Shown here piece after piece: positions 1-8,409 of a stretch of 64,000 nucleotides of DNA. How positions within the stretch are numbered: position 1 is the first letter of the stretch; each line of letters opens with the position of its first letter. The notes below the pieces were generated by a model. It was not told the origin of the DNA. It saw only the letters and a list, made by a program, of their open reading frames with translations, and made no database searches. Source of the stretch: Dehalococcoidia bacterium (lineage in GTDB: Bacteria > Chloroflexota > Dehalococcoidia > Lucifugimonadales > UBA6952); contig JAKUQA010000002.1 in NCBI GenBank assembly GCA_022450525.1, positions 1 to 64,000 of the forward strand. Direction: 5' to 3'. The position numbers and the translations under genes were made by a program.

Positions 1-571
1 TGTACTCAACGTCTTTACCAGTCATTGTAGTACCGTCTCGAGGTCCGGCTATACCGTTAATATTGGAATGATACTTTACATTATCATGTAATGTGAAAGT
101 CCAAGTTTTACCATCATCACTGATGGTCCACTCTTTAGCTGCGTCAGGTGCGATAACACCTGCGTCTGGACTCCATACCAAACTGCTGTACATTTTAGCG
201 TTATGCTGAACGAATACAGAAGATGTGGCGTTATGGACGTCAAAACTGACAGGGTCTCTAGAACCTGTTGAAATTACTCTACCACCTGACTTAGGTTGTA
301 CGCTAGGCTCAGCGGCAGGAGCAGCTTCTGTGGTTGCTTCTGGTTTAGCAGCTGCGGTTTCAGTAGAACTACTTTCTGTAGTTGAACTTGTTGTACTACT
401 TGCGGTAGTACTTGAGCTACTAGTAGAAGCGGTGCTGGCGGTGCTTGTAGATGAGGATGTAGAAGTTGTTTCTTCTTCATCGTCACCACCACAAGCAACA
501 GCTACTATCATAGAGATAGCAACAACTGTGCCGAGCAGGAATCTAGGCGTAAGCCAAGACTTATGTGACAT
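1..571 (-). CDS. ABC transporter solute-binding lipoprotein, family 5 (C-terminus cut by window edge)
   Basis: The reading frame starts at ATG 571 behind a good AGGTGATGT ribosome site and stays open to base 1, so only about 190 N-terminal residues are visible. Residues 1-26 are a lipoprotein signal peptide (KSW...R, hydrophobic core, AVAC with Cys27), followed by GGDDEEE and a Ser/Thr/Ala-rich linker to about residue 75 that would hold the domain off the membrane. The mature domain begins with GGRVISTGSRDPVSFDVH and has the DGKTWTFTLHDNVKYH stretch typical of SBP_bac_5 (peptide/nickel/opine binding proteins of ABC importers). Codon use is richer in GCC, ACC and GAC than in neighbours, as expected for an abundant protein. 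The substrate cannot be told. Confidence 0.85.
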   Translation of the reverse strand, partial: MSHKSWLTPRFLLGTVVAISMIVAVACGGDDEEETTSTSSSTSTASTASTSSSSTTASSTTSSTTESSSTETAAAKPEATTEAAPAAEPSVQPKSGGRVISTGSRDPVSFDVHNATSSVFVQHNAKMYSSLVWSPDAGVIAPDAAKEWTISDDGKTWTFTLHDNVKYHSNINGIAGPRDGTTMTGKDVEY

Positions 572-700
572 ACATCACCTCCGTTCCCTATATACTTGCC
601 CCAAATTTAGGACAATAATAAAAATCTGGGCCTAAAGTGATGTAACAATTATCAATCCAAGATAAACCGTCGCCACTAATAGACTCAGTGAATTCGTAAC

Positions 701-729
701 ATAATAGTTAAAGAAATATTAATTGTCAA
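701..729 (-). promoter_or_regulatory. sigma70-type promoter of the solute-binding lipoprotein gene
   Basis: Read on the minus strand, TTGACA (724-729) and TATTAT (701-706) are separated by exactly 17 bp. Transcription would start near 694, giving a 5' leader of about 120 nt before the ATG at 571. The -35 box is consensus, which fits a highly expressed transporter gene. Confidence 0.6.
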
Positions 730-731
730 TT

Positions 732-760
732 AAAAAAATGTTAACTTTAAGCACATTTTT
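732..760 (-). terminator. AT-rich hairpin plus T-run after the FAD/Fe-S dehydrogenase gene
   Basis: On the minus strand the arms AAAAATGT (760-753) and ACATTTTT (741-734) form an 8-bp stem with an 11-nt loop, followed by more T. It overlaps the stop codon at 759-761 and directly precedes the promoter of the next gene. The stem has only two G-C pairs, so termination strength is uncertain. Confidence 0.4.
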
Positions 761-3641
761 ATTTAATATGAGCATCAAGGAATTCAATTAGATGAATTGT
801 TTTCTTTCCTGTACCATCTTGGATTTGCTGAGAACATGAAATTCCAGTGGTTATAACCGTTGATTCAGGATTGTTTCTAATAGTAGGAAATAGTCGATGT
901 TCTCCAATTTTCATTGATGTATCATAATGTTCCTTTTCGAATCCAAAAGATCCAGCCATACCACAACACCCTGAATCTAATTCCTGGATTGAAAGTTCTG
1001 GTATTAGACGAAGACAGGATTCTAAGCTTTTTGAGCCTACTAAAGCCTTCTGATGGCAATGCGTTTGAAATAAAACTGTAGATGGGTCAGGTTTAAATTC
1101 TATATTTGTTTGATTGAGGTCTAAAGATGAGAAAAATTCATCAAATAAATACGTATTATTTGCTACAAGTAAAGCTTTTTCATTTGTTATTAATTCCGGG
1201 TATTCGTCTCTAAGAGTAAGTATACAACTAGGTTCTATACCTACAATTGGAATACCTTTTTCTGCGTAAGGTAGTAGTTTGTTAATATTATCTAAAGCTG
1301 AATCTTTAGCTTTGCCTAGTTCTCCTTTTGAAATCATTGTTCGTCCACAACATTCATTTTCTGCAAGAGATACTTTATACCCAGCCTTTTCAAGGATATT
1401 AATTGCTGCAACACCAACACTTACCTGATTATAGTCAGTAAATGTATCGTGAAAGAATACAATTTCTTTTTGTGAAGTTGTATCTGTGTTTAAGGAAGTA
1501 TGTTTTTTGAACCAGTTCGGAAAGGTTATTCGGTTTATTTTTGGTAGTGTTCTCCTTCGATCAATTCCCAGTACAGTATCAGCAAGCCATTTTGTCATTG
1601 GCAGAGAGGTTATAAAGTTGTATAAAGGTCGTATTTTTGCATTAATTTTGTTTAGAGAGTTGACCCTTGAAAATAATTTGGATCTTAAGGGCATTTTGTT
1701 AGTCTTATAATAGTTATATAAAAACTCATATTTTATTTTTGCCATATCTACATTAGAAGGACATTCAGCTTTACATCCTTTGCATTCTAAACAAAGATCC
1801 ATTACATCATGCAGGCCTTTGCTGGCAAATGTTTCAGTTGGAATTTTACCTGATAGAACTGATCTTAAAGCATTTGCACGTCCTCTAGTTGAATGTTTTT
1901 CTTCTCTTGTTGCCATATAAGAAGGACACATAGTTCCCGTAAGGTGTTTTCGGCATTCTCCAACGCCATTGCACATTTCTACTGCTCTAGAAAATCCACC
2001 ATCTTTACTAAAATCTAATAATGTTTCTGGTTCTTTTGACTCATATGATGGACTTAAACGTAAATTCTCAGTCATTGGAGGAGTATTAATTATTTTTCCT
2101 GGATTTAATATATTATCTGGGTCAAATGTAGCTTTTACATCTTTAAAAGCTTGATATAAAGTTGGTCCTAACATTTTTTCAGTCCAGACACCACGGACAA
2201 TACCGTCCCCGTGTTCTCCACTCAGTGAGCCATTAAATTCAAGTACAAGATCACTTATCTCTTCAGAAATAGTAACTAAATCTTGTAAACCAGATTCAGT
2301 TTTTATATTAATCATTGGGCGTATATGTAAACATCCTACACTAGCGTGTCCATAATATCCTGCAGTTGTGTTGTGACTACGGACAATGCTATCAAATCTG
2401 CGTACATATTCAGGTAATTTTTCAGGAGATACTGCAGTATCTTCTACAAAAGGTAATGGTTTTGAATCACCCTTAACGCTCATTAGCAGTCCTAGACCCG
2501 CAGCCCTTAAAGCCCATGCTTGTTTTTGCTCAGCAGCAGTAAGAGCTTTTATAGAAGCATACGAAAGATTTTTTTGTTTTAAGGCTAGATTCATTTTATC
2601 AATTTTTGCTTCAACTTCTTTCATATCATTACCGAAAAATTCGACTAGCAAAATTGCTTCTGGATCTCCTTCAACAAAACTTTGTTGGTTTGCAAATCCC
2701 AATGACTCTTTACTTCTATCAAGAATCATTTTATCGACTAATTCAATAGCCGATGGCCCGTGTTCAAGTATCATCACAGTTGCTTCCATAGATCTAAACA
2801 AATCTGAAAAATGTACTACTGCCAATCCAACATGTGTAGGGATTGGTTCTAATTTGACCTTTGCTGCTGTTATTGTGCCTAAAGTTCCTTCAGATCCAAC
2901 AATCATCCTAGACATATTTACAGGACCCCCATCATTAAGGAAATCTAGGTTATATCCTGAAACTCTTCTTTGTATTTTTGGGTATCGAAAATCGAGCTCT
3001 TTTTGATGTTGTTTAGCTAATTTTAGGGTTTCAGAATAAATTCGTTTTTCTAATGAATTGGAGTGTGAATCTAAAATATTTTCAAGTTTTGCACCTTCTA
3101 CATCTTGAAAATGAACTTGTTCAGCATTTGATAAAATTACATCAAGCTCAAGAACTTGATCTGAAGTCTTTCCATATACTACAGAATGAGCTCCACATGA
3201 ATTATTTCCTAAAGATCCACCTATAGTTGCTCGACTTTTTGTTGTAGGGTCAGGGGTATAATATAGTCCATAGGGTTTGAGGTGAGCATTGAATTCATCT
3301 ATAGTAATTCCTGGTTGTACAATTGCCCAGCGTTCTTCAGGATTTACCGTTAAAACCTTATTCATATATTTTGTAAAGTCTATAACTATACCGTGGTTTA
3401 CTGTTTGTCCTGCAAGACTAGTTCCACCTCCACGTGGTAGAAATATAGTTTTGCTTTCTGAGCATATGCGAATAATTTCTGCTACATCTTCAGCATTTTT
3501 TGGTAGTGCTATACCTAATGGTTCCATTTGGTAAATAGAAGCATCAGTACTATACATCCATTTTGAGTATGAGTCAGATTTAACATCACCTAAAATAGAT
3601 TTGTTGATTTCATTATTAATATCGAGTGATAGATTTATCAT
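759..3641 (-). CDS. FAD-binding and (4Fe-4S) oxidoreductase, GlcD-GlpC fusion type (D-lactate/2-hydroxyacid dehydrogenase-like)
   Basis: A 960-residue fusion. Residues 40-270 form the FAD_binding_4 domain with the PRGGGTSLAGQ pyrophosphate loop (69-79) and VGSEGTLG (248-255). Residues about 280-520 are the FAD-oxidase C-terminal domain, with GEHGDG at 475-480. Next comes a ferredoxin-like region with Cys557, 563, 572 and the cluster Cys617, 620, 623, 627 followed by Pro, then two GlpC-type Cys-rich repeats with ECCG (763-766) and GCCG (891-894). This is the YdiJ-like architecture: oxidation of a 2-hydroxy acid on flavin with electrons passed through Fe-S clusters to the respiratory chain. ATG start at 3641 has no clear ribosome site. 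The actual hydroxy acid is not known. Confidence 0.88.
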   Translation of the reverse strand: MINLSLDINNEINKSILGDVKSDSYSKWMYSTDASIYQMEPLGIALPKNAEDVAEIIRICSESKTIFLPRGGGTSLAGQTVNHGIVIDFTKYMNKVLTVNPEERWAIVQPGITIDEFNAHLKPYGLYYTPDPTTKSRATIGGSLGNNSCGAHSVVYGKTSDQVLELDVILSNAEQVHFQDVEGAKLENILDSHSNSLEKRIYSETLKLAKQHQKELDFRYPKIQRRVSGYNLDFLNDGGPVNMSRMIVGSEGTLGTITAAKVKLEPIPTHVGLAVVHFSDLFRSMEATVMILEHGPSAIELVDKMILDRSKESLGFANQQSFVEGDPEAILLVEFFGNDMKEVEAKIDKMNLALKQKNLSYASIKALTAAEQKQAWALRAAGLGLLMSVKGDSKPLPFVEDTAVSPEKLPEYVRRFDSIVRSHNTTAGYYGHASVGCLHIRPMINIKTESGLQDLVTISEEISDLVLEFNGSLSGEHGDGIVRGVWTEKMLGPTLYQAFKDVKATFDPDNILNPGKIINTPPMTENLRLSPSYESKEPETLLDFSKDGGFSRAVEMCNGVGECRKHLTGTMCPSYMATREEKHSTRGRANALRSVLSGKIPTETFASKGLHDVMDLCLECKGCKAECPSNVDMAKIKYEFLYNYYKTNKMPLRSKLFSRVNSLNKINAKIRPLYNFITSLPMTKWLADTVLGIDRRRTLPKINRITFPNWFKKHTSLNTDTTSQKEIVFFHDTFTDYNQVSVGVAAINILEKAGYKVSLAENECCGRTMISKGELGKAKDSALDNINKLLPYAEKGIPIVGIEPSCILTLRDEYPELITNEKALLVANNTYLFDEFFSSLDLNQTNIEFKPDPSTVLFQTHCHQKALVGSKSLESCLRLIPELSIQELDSGCCGMAGSFGFEKEHYDTSMKIGEHRLFPTIRNNPESTVITTGISCSQQIQDGTGKKTIHLIEFLDAHIK

Positions 3642-3750
3642 ACAAATATTTGTTTCACACCAATTAAAAAGTCAAAATTATTATAACAGCTTTAAGATGT
3701 CATAATATTTAATTATATCCTAATTCTTTTTATTTATGTTCATATTTTGT

Positions 3751-3779
3751 TTGACCATTACAGTTAGTAATATTAAACT
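3751..3779 (+). promoter_or_regulatory. probable sigma70-type promoter of trxA
   Basis: TTGACC (3751-3756) and TAAACT (3774-3779) are separated by 17 bp, with a start expected near 3786, about 40 nt before the trxA ATG. The tRNA-Sec lies only 25 bp after trxA with no visible terminator between, so this promoter may also drive the tRNA and the two genes after it. Confidence 0.5.
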
Positions 3780-3825
3780 ATCAAGAAAGTAGCGTTTATT
3801 TATTCAATTTTTTAGGAGAAAAAAG

Positions 3826-4149
3826 ATGGCACACCCTGAACCAGTTACTGATGGTGATTTTAAAGAAAAAGTAATCGATTCAAGTACACCTGTACTTGTC
3901 GACTTCTGGGCTGATTGGTGTGGACCATGCAAGATGGTAGCACCAATTGTTGATGAACTTGCAGAAGAATTTGATGGAAAAGTTAAGTTTGCAAAGGTAG
4001 ACGTTGATACCAATCCGCAAACTTCTCTTAGCTTTGGGATTCGCAGTATACCTTCCTTATTAGTTTTCAAAGATGGAAAGGTAGTTGATCAAGTTGTCGG
4101 TGCTGTACCGAAAGCTGTACTTAAGAAGCGTTTAGAAGAAGCTTTATAA
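3826..4149 (+). CDS. trxA: thioredoxin
   Basis: A 107-residue single-domain thioredoxin, the usual length. The active site is WCGPC at residues 31-35 (Cys32, Cys35), preceded by the conserved LVDFWADW strand with buried Asp26, and the cis-Pro loop is IRSIPSLLVF. No signal peptide is present, so this is a cytoplasmic general disulfide reductase. AGGAG at 3814-3818 sits 7 nt before the ATG. It is followed in the same direction by a selenocysteine tRNA. A thioredoxin reductase gene is not in the window. Confidence 0.96.
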   Translation: MAHPEPVTDGDFKEKVIDSSTPVLVDFWADWCGPCKMVAPIVDELAEEFDGKVKFAKVDVDTNPQTSLSFGIRSIPSLLVFKDGKVVDQVVGAVPKAVLKKRLEEAL

Positions 4150-4174
4150 TCGATAATTCTTACAATTGCCATTT

Positions 4175-4272
4175 GGGAGTGGATGGGGCCCGGTGGCTTC
4201 TGCGGACTTCAACTCCGTTGTCTTGACGGCTTCCCGTTGAGAGGTGGGTTCGACTCCCTCGCACTCCCGCCA
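4175..4272 (+). tRNA. selC: tRNA-Sec (anticodon UCA)
   Basis: 98 nt with encoded CCA. Read by hand: acceptor GGGAGTGG (4175-4182) against 4261-4268; a long 6-bp D stem GGGGCC/GGCTTC closed by a CGGT tetraloop; anticodon stem GCGGA/TCCGT with loop CTTCAAC, anticodon TCA at 4209-4211; a 9-bp variable arm (4221-4229 with 4234-4242, loop CTTC); T arm with TTCGACT loop; discriminator G. The 6-bp D stem, long variable arm and UCA anticodon are the diagnostic traits of bacterial tRNA-Sec. Two non-pairs are seen in the 13-bp acceptor/T helix: G4182 opposite G4261 and T4245 opposite T4259. It implies the genome recodes UGA as selenocysteine; selA, selB and selD are not in this window and no selenoprotein was recognised here. 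Confidence 0.92.
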
Positions 4273-4302
4273 GTTTGTTCAGGCTCTAGAATTTGGAGAA
4301 GA

Positions 4303-4833
4303 ATGAAACCACTAAATGAACTCGGTCAAAAGATAAGTATTATTGGTACTAGTAATAGTGGGAAATCCACTTTAGCACAGTATTTGGCGAAAAAATTAAA
4401 AGTTCCATGTTACCATTTGGATCAATTAGCATTTCATCCGAATACTAACTGGGTAAGACGCCCTAGTGAAGAGTTTATACAAGATCATAATAATCTGTTA
4501 AGTGGTGAAAGTTGGATTATAGAAGGTAATTATAGTTCTTGCATGAAAGAAAGATTTGATAAATCAGATTCTGTTATTTGGTTGGATTCTTCAGTTATAT
4601 CATGTGTTTATCGGTATGTAGCAAGGGCGATTAAAAATGATTCAAGTCGTCCAGGACGTTTGGATGGAGCAACAAAAGAATTCAATTTTGATATGATTAC
4701 ACACATACTTTTTACTTACCCTAAATTAAGAAAAAGGTATTCAGGTTTGTTATCATCCTCTAATGTTTCTCCGTTGATTATTAGTTCTATGAAAAATTTG
4801 AATAAGTATTACAAAGACTGGGAACTCGATTGA
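4303..4833 (+). CDS. P-loop nucleoside/adenylate-kinase-like protein (FlaR / topology-modulation family)
   Basis: A 176-residue P-loop protein. Walker A is GTSNSGKST at residues 15-23; YHLDQLAFHPNTNW and WIIEGNY follow in the order seen in the small kinases annotated as FlaR or topology modulation protein (relatives of adenylate kinase). The ATG at 4303 is chosen because GGAGAAG lies just before it; an upstream in-frame ATG at 4183 falls inside tRNA-Sec and cannot be the start. The next gene overlaps by 4 bp (ATGA), so the two are translationally coupled. The substrate is unknown. Its position 30 bp after tRNA-Sec invites comparison with phosphoseryl-tRNA kinase, but the sequence looks like the common FlaR type. 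Confidence 0.8.
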   Translation: MKPLNELGQKISIIGTSNSGKSTLAQYLAKKLKVPCYHLDQLAFHPNTNWVRRPSEEFIQDHNNLLSGESWIIEGNYSSCMKERFDKSDSVIWLDSSVISCVYRYVARAIKNDSSRPGRLDGATKEFNFDMITHILFTYPKLRKRYSGLLSSSNVSPLIISSMKNLNKYYKDWELD

Positions 4834-5312
4834 TGATGAAGACTGTATATTATTCGGAACGTCAAAGATTCAATCAATGGTGGGTCTGGGGAAGTGCATT
4901 CTTAGGACCAGTTTTGTTATTTTTGCCATTGTTAGGATTAATACTTTCTGGATCATCATATATTGTATTACTGTTAATTTTCATTTTAACTTTTTGGCTA
5001 CCAATTTTTTTATACTGTATACATTTAGATACAGAAGTAAATGAATATGCTATATCTGTTAAATTTAGATTTTTTCATAGGAGTTGGGTTGAATTTAAAT
5101 TTGATGATATAGAATCCGTAGAAGCTTGCACATACAAACCAATAAAACATTATGGTGGTTGGGGCATACGATATGGAGTTAAAGGGAAAGCATATAATGT
5201 TAGTGGTAATGAAGGAGTTTTAATCAATTTTAAGGATGGTACGAATATATTGATAGGCTCCTTGAATCATGAGGCTTTACAGTTAGCTATAGAAGAAAGA
5301 TTGAAACCTTAG
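4830..5312 (+). CDS. two-TM membrane protein with PH-like domain (DUF6141-like)
   Basis: A 160-residue protein. An N-terminal hairpin of two hydrophobic segments (about 19-42 and 44-65) is followed by a soluble beta-rich part containing the motif YGGWGIRYGVKGKAYNVSGN, which I associate with small bacterial PH-like proteins such as DUF6141. Three consecutive ATG codons (4830, 4833, 4836) are possible starts, the first overlapping the stop of the upstream kinase gene. Function unknown. Its 3' end shares 4 bases with the convergent transporter gene. Confidence 0.75.
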   Translation: MMMKTVYYSERQRFNQWWVWGSAFLGPVLLFLPLLGLILSGSSYIVLLLIFILTFWLPIFLYCIHLDTEVNEYAISVKFRFFHRSWVEFKFDDIESVEACTYKPIKHYGGWGIRYGVKGKAYNVSGNEGVLINFKDGTNILIGSLNHEALQLAIEERLKP

Positions 5313-6577
5313 CTTTTAAAATTCCATAAAGGTTTAAAAATAAATATACCTAGTATAAATAGACTAAACGTTATTGTTCCACCTATTAATATTGCTATGT
5401 CAGCACCATAAAATTGAGCAATACCTCCAGCAATGAGTGCACCTACTGGCATTAAACCGTGGTCTAGCATGTATATACTCATAACTCTGCCTCTCATAGA
5501 ATTTGGGGTAATAGTTTGAATAATTGTATTATTTGTTGAATGATAAATCATTTGAAAAGCACCTTGGAATATAATTATTATCATTGAGAAAATTAATAAT
5601 TTGGTTTGTGAAAAAACAATTAATGATAAGCCAGCTAAAATACCAATAACAAATAACATTTTACCCTTATGCGTAAAATTACCAAGACTAGCTAAAATTA
5701 ATGTTCCAATAAAAGCACCTAGACCCATAGAAGATAAAATGTATCCTAAGCCATTTGCATCTACTTTTAATATATCTTTGGAGAAAACAGGCATAAGGCT
5801 TTGTGTAAAAGGCATCATAAAAATTGAGGGAACTAAAGCCAATAGAACTAATGCTAGAGTCGTTTTTTCTTTAACAACATATCTCACACCTTCAATGAAG
5901 TCTTCTGAAAAGGAATGTTTTGATGTTTCTATGATGTTGTTATTGGGTATTCTTATAGGAAGAACAATTAACGTTACGAGAAAAAACGATATTGCTTGAA
6001 TAAAAAAATTGGTCGCAGGGCCTACAGCTACGATTAATATACCTCCTACTGCTGGTCCAAGCATTCTTGTTATATTAAAAGCAGCGGAATTGAGTGCAAT
6101 CGCATTCATAAGATCTTTTTGTGGTACTAAATTAGGAACTAATGCCTGACGCACGGGATTACCAGACGCCCAACCTGCTCCACTTAACATTGAAAATACA
6201 AATATGTGCCATGTTTGAAGATTGCCTGAATATATAAGTAAGGCAAATGATAGCCCCAGAAGTGATAATAATAGGTGTACAGCTATCAATAACCTTTTTC
6301 TGTCCATTCTGTCGGTGATAACTCCTGCAATTGGACCCATAAAAAGAAAAGGCAATGCCCTTATACCAGTTACGGCACCTGTTAAGAAAGCAGAATTAGT
6401 ATATTCATATGCTAACCAACCTAGAGTTACTTGTTGTATCCAGTTACCAGCAGATGTAAAAAATGTACTTGTTATGAGGAATCGGAAATCGTGATATTGT
6501 AAAGAAGTAAAAGTATGAAATCTAAACCCAGACTTTTTGTTTTGTTTTTCGGTTGTATTTAGTGATTTTCGACTCAA
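5309..6577 (-). CDS. MFS exporter (MFS_3 / enterobactin-exporter-like)
   Basis: A 422-residue integral membrane protein with about 12 hydrophobic segments. GWLAYEYTNSAFLTGAVTGIR and the loop motif GVITDRMDRKRLL between helices 2 and 3 are those of the major facilitator subgroup MFS_3, which includes EntS and many drug or siderophore exporters. The start is UUG at 6577 behind a weak GGTAATCG; no better start exists. Substrate unknown. The gene stands alone between convergent and divergent neighbours. Confidence 0.82.
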   Translation of the reverse strand: MSRKSLNTTEKQNKKSGFRFHTFTSLQYHDFRFLITSTFFTSAGNWIQQVTLGWLAYEYTNSAFLTGAVTGIRALPFLFMGPIAGVITDRMDRKRLLIAVHLLLSLLGLSFALLIYSGNLQTWHIFVFSMLSGAGWASGNPVRQALVPNLVPQKDLMNAIALNSAAFNITRMLGPAVGGILIVAVGPATNFFIQAISFFLVTLIVLPIRIPNNNIIETSKHSFSEDFIEGVRYVVKEKTTLALVLLALVPSIFMMPFTQSLMPVFSKDILKVDANGLGYILSSMGLGAFIGTLILASLGNFTHKGKMLFVIGILAGLSLIVFSQTKLLIFSMIIIIFQGAFQMIYHSTNNTIIQTITPNSMRGRVMSIYMLDHGLMPVGALIAGGIAQFYGADIAILIGGTITFSLFILGIFIFKPLWNFKS

Positions 6578-6713
6578 TTAACGATTACCTTTACGAAATA
6601 GTTGCATAAATAAAATAAAATGTAAATAAAATCACAATTCTAAAAAACATTGTATGAAAAATTTTGATAAGATTTATATAATTTCATTTATTTAATTGCT
6701 AGGTAGGGAAGTA

Positions 6714-7484
6714 ATGTCTATAAAAGGTAAAACAGCTTTAGTAACAGGTTCTAGTAGGAGTCTAGGAAAATCAATTGCAATTTCTTTAGCAAAAAGTGGT
6801 GCAAATGTTGTTATTAATCATCGTGATAGTGAAGATGAAGCAATTGAGGTTGCTAAAGAAATTGAAGACCTTGGAGTTCAATCCTTAGTAGTTCAGGCAG
6901 AAGTATCAAAAAAAGATGATGTTTTAAAAATGTCAGAAACAGTTCATGAAAAATTTGGCGGTGTAGATATATTAGTAAATAATGTTGGTACAAGTGCAAT
7001 GGTTCCGTTTTTAGATATGACTGATGAGGATTGGCATCAAATAATAGGGATTAATCTACATAGTTTTTTTTATTGTACCCAAACTTTTATAAGACATATG
7101 GTAAAAAACCAATGGGGAAGAATAATTAATATTACTGGACATGCATCTTTACGAGGAAGCCCTTTTGCAGCTCATACTGTTGCTGGTAAAGGTGGTGCTG
7201 TTGGTTTTACTAGATCTATAGCTACTGAATTTGCTGATCAAGGGATTACTTGTAATAATGTTGCTCCAGGACATATGGATACCCCTCCACGACGGCCATA
7301 TTATACACAACTTAAGGAAGAAGTTGGACAGGAATGGTATGGTGGATGGATTTCAAAAATTCCTATGAAAAAATTAGGAGATCCAGATGAATTTGGGGCA
7401 TTATGTGCCTTTCTAGCCTCAGAAGACGCGTCATATATCACCGGGCAAATGTTTCTAGTAAATGGTGGAATTATGTACTCATAA
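6714..7484 (+). CDS. SDR-family protein lacking the catalytic Ser and Tyr
   Basis: A 256-residue classical-SDR fold: cofactor loop TGSSRSLGK (11-19), NNVG (89-92), Asn114, and the C-terminal segment ending LVNGG. In the active site the usual YxxxK reads TVAGK, so Tyr is Thr155 while Lys159 is kept, and the residue 13 before it (normally Ser) is Gly142 with Thr141 adjacent. It is therefore either a non-canonical enzyme or a non-catalytic partner. The start is ATG 6714 behind AGGTAGGGA; a UUG at 6696 would leave that site inside the gene. It converges on the downstream lyase gene with 5 bp between. Confidence 0.85.
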   Translation: MSIKGKTALVTGSSRSLGKSIAISLAKSGANVVINHRDSEDEAIEVAKEIEDLGVQSLVVQAEVSKKDDVLKMSETVHEKFGGVDILVNNVGTSAMVPFLDMTDEDWHQIIGINLHSFFYCTQTFIRHMVKNQWGRIINITGHASLRGSPFAAHTVAGKGGAVGFTRSIATEFADQGITCNNVAPGHMDTPPRRPYYTQLKEEVGQEWYGGWISKIPMKKLGDPDEFGALCAFLASEDASYITGQMFLVNGGIMYS

Positions 7485-7489
7485 TAATA

Positions 7490-8392
7490 TTAATTATGGG
7501 CATAACGTTCTTCTAGTTCATTAAGCATGTCTATACCTGTAAGGCTATTAATTTCTTCGAACGATGATACTAAATCGGGTCGCTCAATAAGAGATTTTGT
7601 TTCTATAGATTCTTTTAAGATACCCAAAGCTGTTTTCATACCAGTAAGTGCTGCACCTGTAAGTAGCCTTGGATAAATTACTGCGGATATTCCTATGTTC
7701 TCTAATTCTTGGGCTGAAATTAAAGGAGTTGTAGACCTTGATCTAATGCCAAATCCCATATTAATTGCTAATGGTTTAGATACATTATTCACAACTTTCT
7801 CCATATCTTTCAAAGATAATAGAGCATCTGCAAATAAGAGATCAGATCCAACACTTTCAAATGCTTTTAGACGATTGATAACTTCATCAATACCGTCAGT
7901 TGCGAAAGAATCTGTACGTGACATGATAACGAAATTGGGGTCTTCACGTGCTTCTACTGCAGAACGAATCTTTTGGGTAGCTTCTTCTCTAGTAATAACG
8001 TTTTTACCTTTCATATGGCCACATCTTTTAGGCCATACTTGATCTTCAATCATAATTCCTGATACACCTGATTGTTCAAATTGTTTGACCGTAAAGTGAA
8101 CATTAACTGCATTACCGTAACCAGTATCAGCATCGGCTTGTAAAGGAATAGTTGTACAATTTACCATTGCTCTTGACCGAGAAAGGTTTTCTTCAAGTCC
8201 CATTACCCCGACATCAGACATTCCGAGTGCACTTTCACTTAAACCTGCTCCTGAAATAAATCCAGATTCAAATCCCAGATGTTCTACTAATCTAGCACTG
8301 AATCCATCATAAACTCCAGGACCAATAAGTATATCTTTCGATTCGAGTAATTTCTTATATTGTTTTCTTTTGGTGGTTGCTGCAGAGTCCAT
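7490..8392 (-). CDS. isocitrate lyase / PEP mutase superfamily lyase
   Basis: A 300-residue member of the ICL/PEPM alpha/beta-barrel family. Signature segments are DADTGYGN (87-94), the Mg-binding EDQ (116-118) and PKRCGHM (121-127), whose Cys in the KRCGH loop is the lyase catalytic residue found in (2-methyl)isocitrate lyases and oxaloacetate hydrolases. It should cleave or form a C-C bond next to a 2-keto acid. The start ATG has AGGAAAT before it. It is the last gene of a minus-strand run of organic-acid enzymes. Whether it is a PrpB, a dimethylmalate lyase or another subtype cannot be settled by eye. Confidence 0.85.
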   Translation of the reverse strand: MDSAATTKRKQYKKLLESKDILIGPGVYDGFSARLVEHLGFESGFISGAGLSESALGMSDVGVMGLEENLSRSRAMVNCTTIPLQADADTGYGNAVNVHFTVKQFEQSGVSGIMIEDQVWPKRCGHMKGKNVITREEATQKIRSAVEAREDPNFVIMSRTDSFATDGIDEVINRLKAFESVGSDLLFADALLSLKDMEKVVNNVSKPLAINMGFGIRSRSTTPLISAQELENIGISAVIYPRLLTGAALTGMKTALGILKESIETKSLIERPDLVSSFEEINSLTGIDMLNELEERYAHN

Positions 8393-8409
8393 AAGTATTT
8401 CCTTTATAT

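Noticed and set aside
225-635. Open frame on + strand opposite the lipoprotein gene, with a Val/Leu/Ser-rich translation
   Set aside because: It is the antisense image of the Ser/Thr-rich linker of the minus-strand lipoprotein, which has the signal peptide, ribosome site and family motif.
4183-4302. In-frame ATG upstream of the P-loop kinase gene
   Set aside because: It lies inside tRNA-Sec; the ATG at 4303 has its own GGAGAAG and starts at the expected residue.
4303-4833. Kinase as phosphoseryl-tRNA-Sec kinase (PSTK)
   Set aside because: The HLDQLAF and WIIEGNY motifs are those of FlaR-type kinases, and bacteria make Sec-tRNA with SelA without a phosphoserine step.
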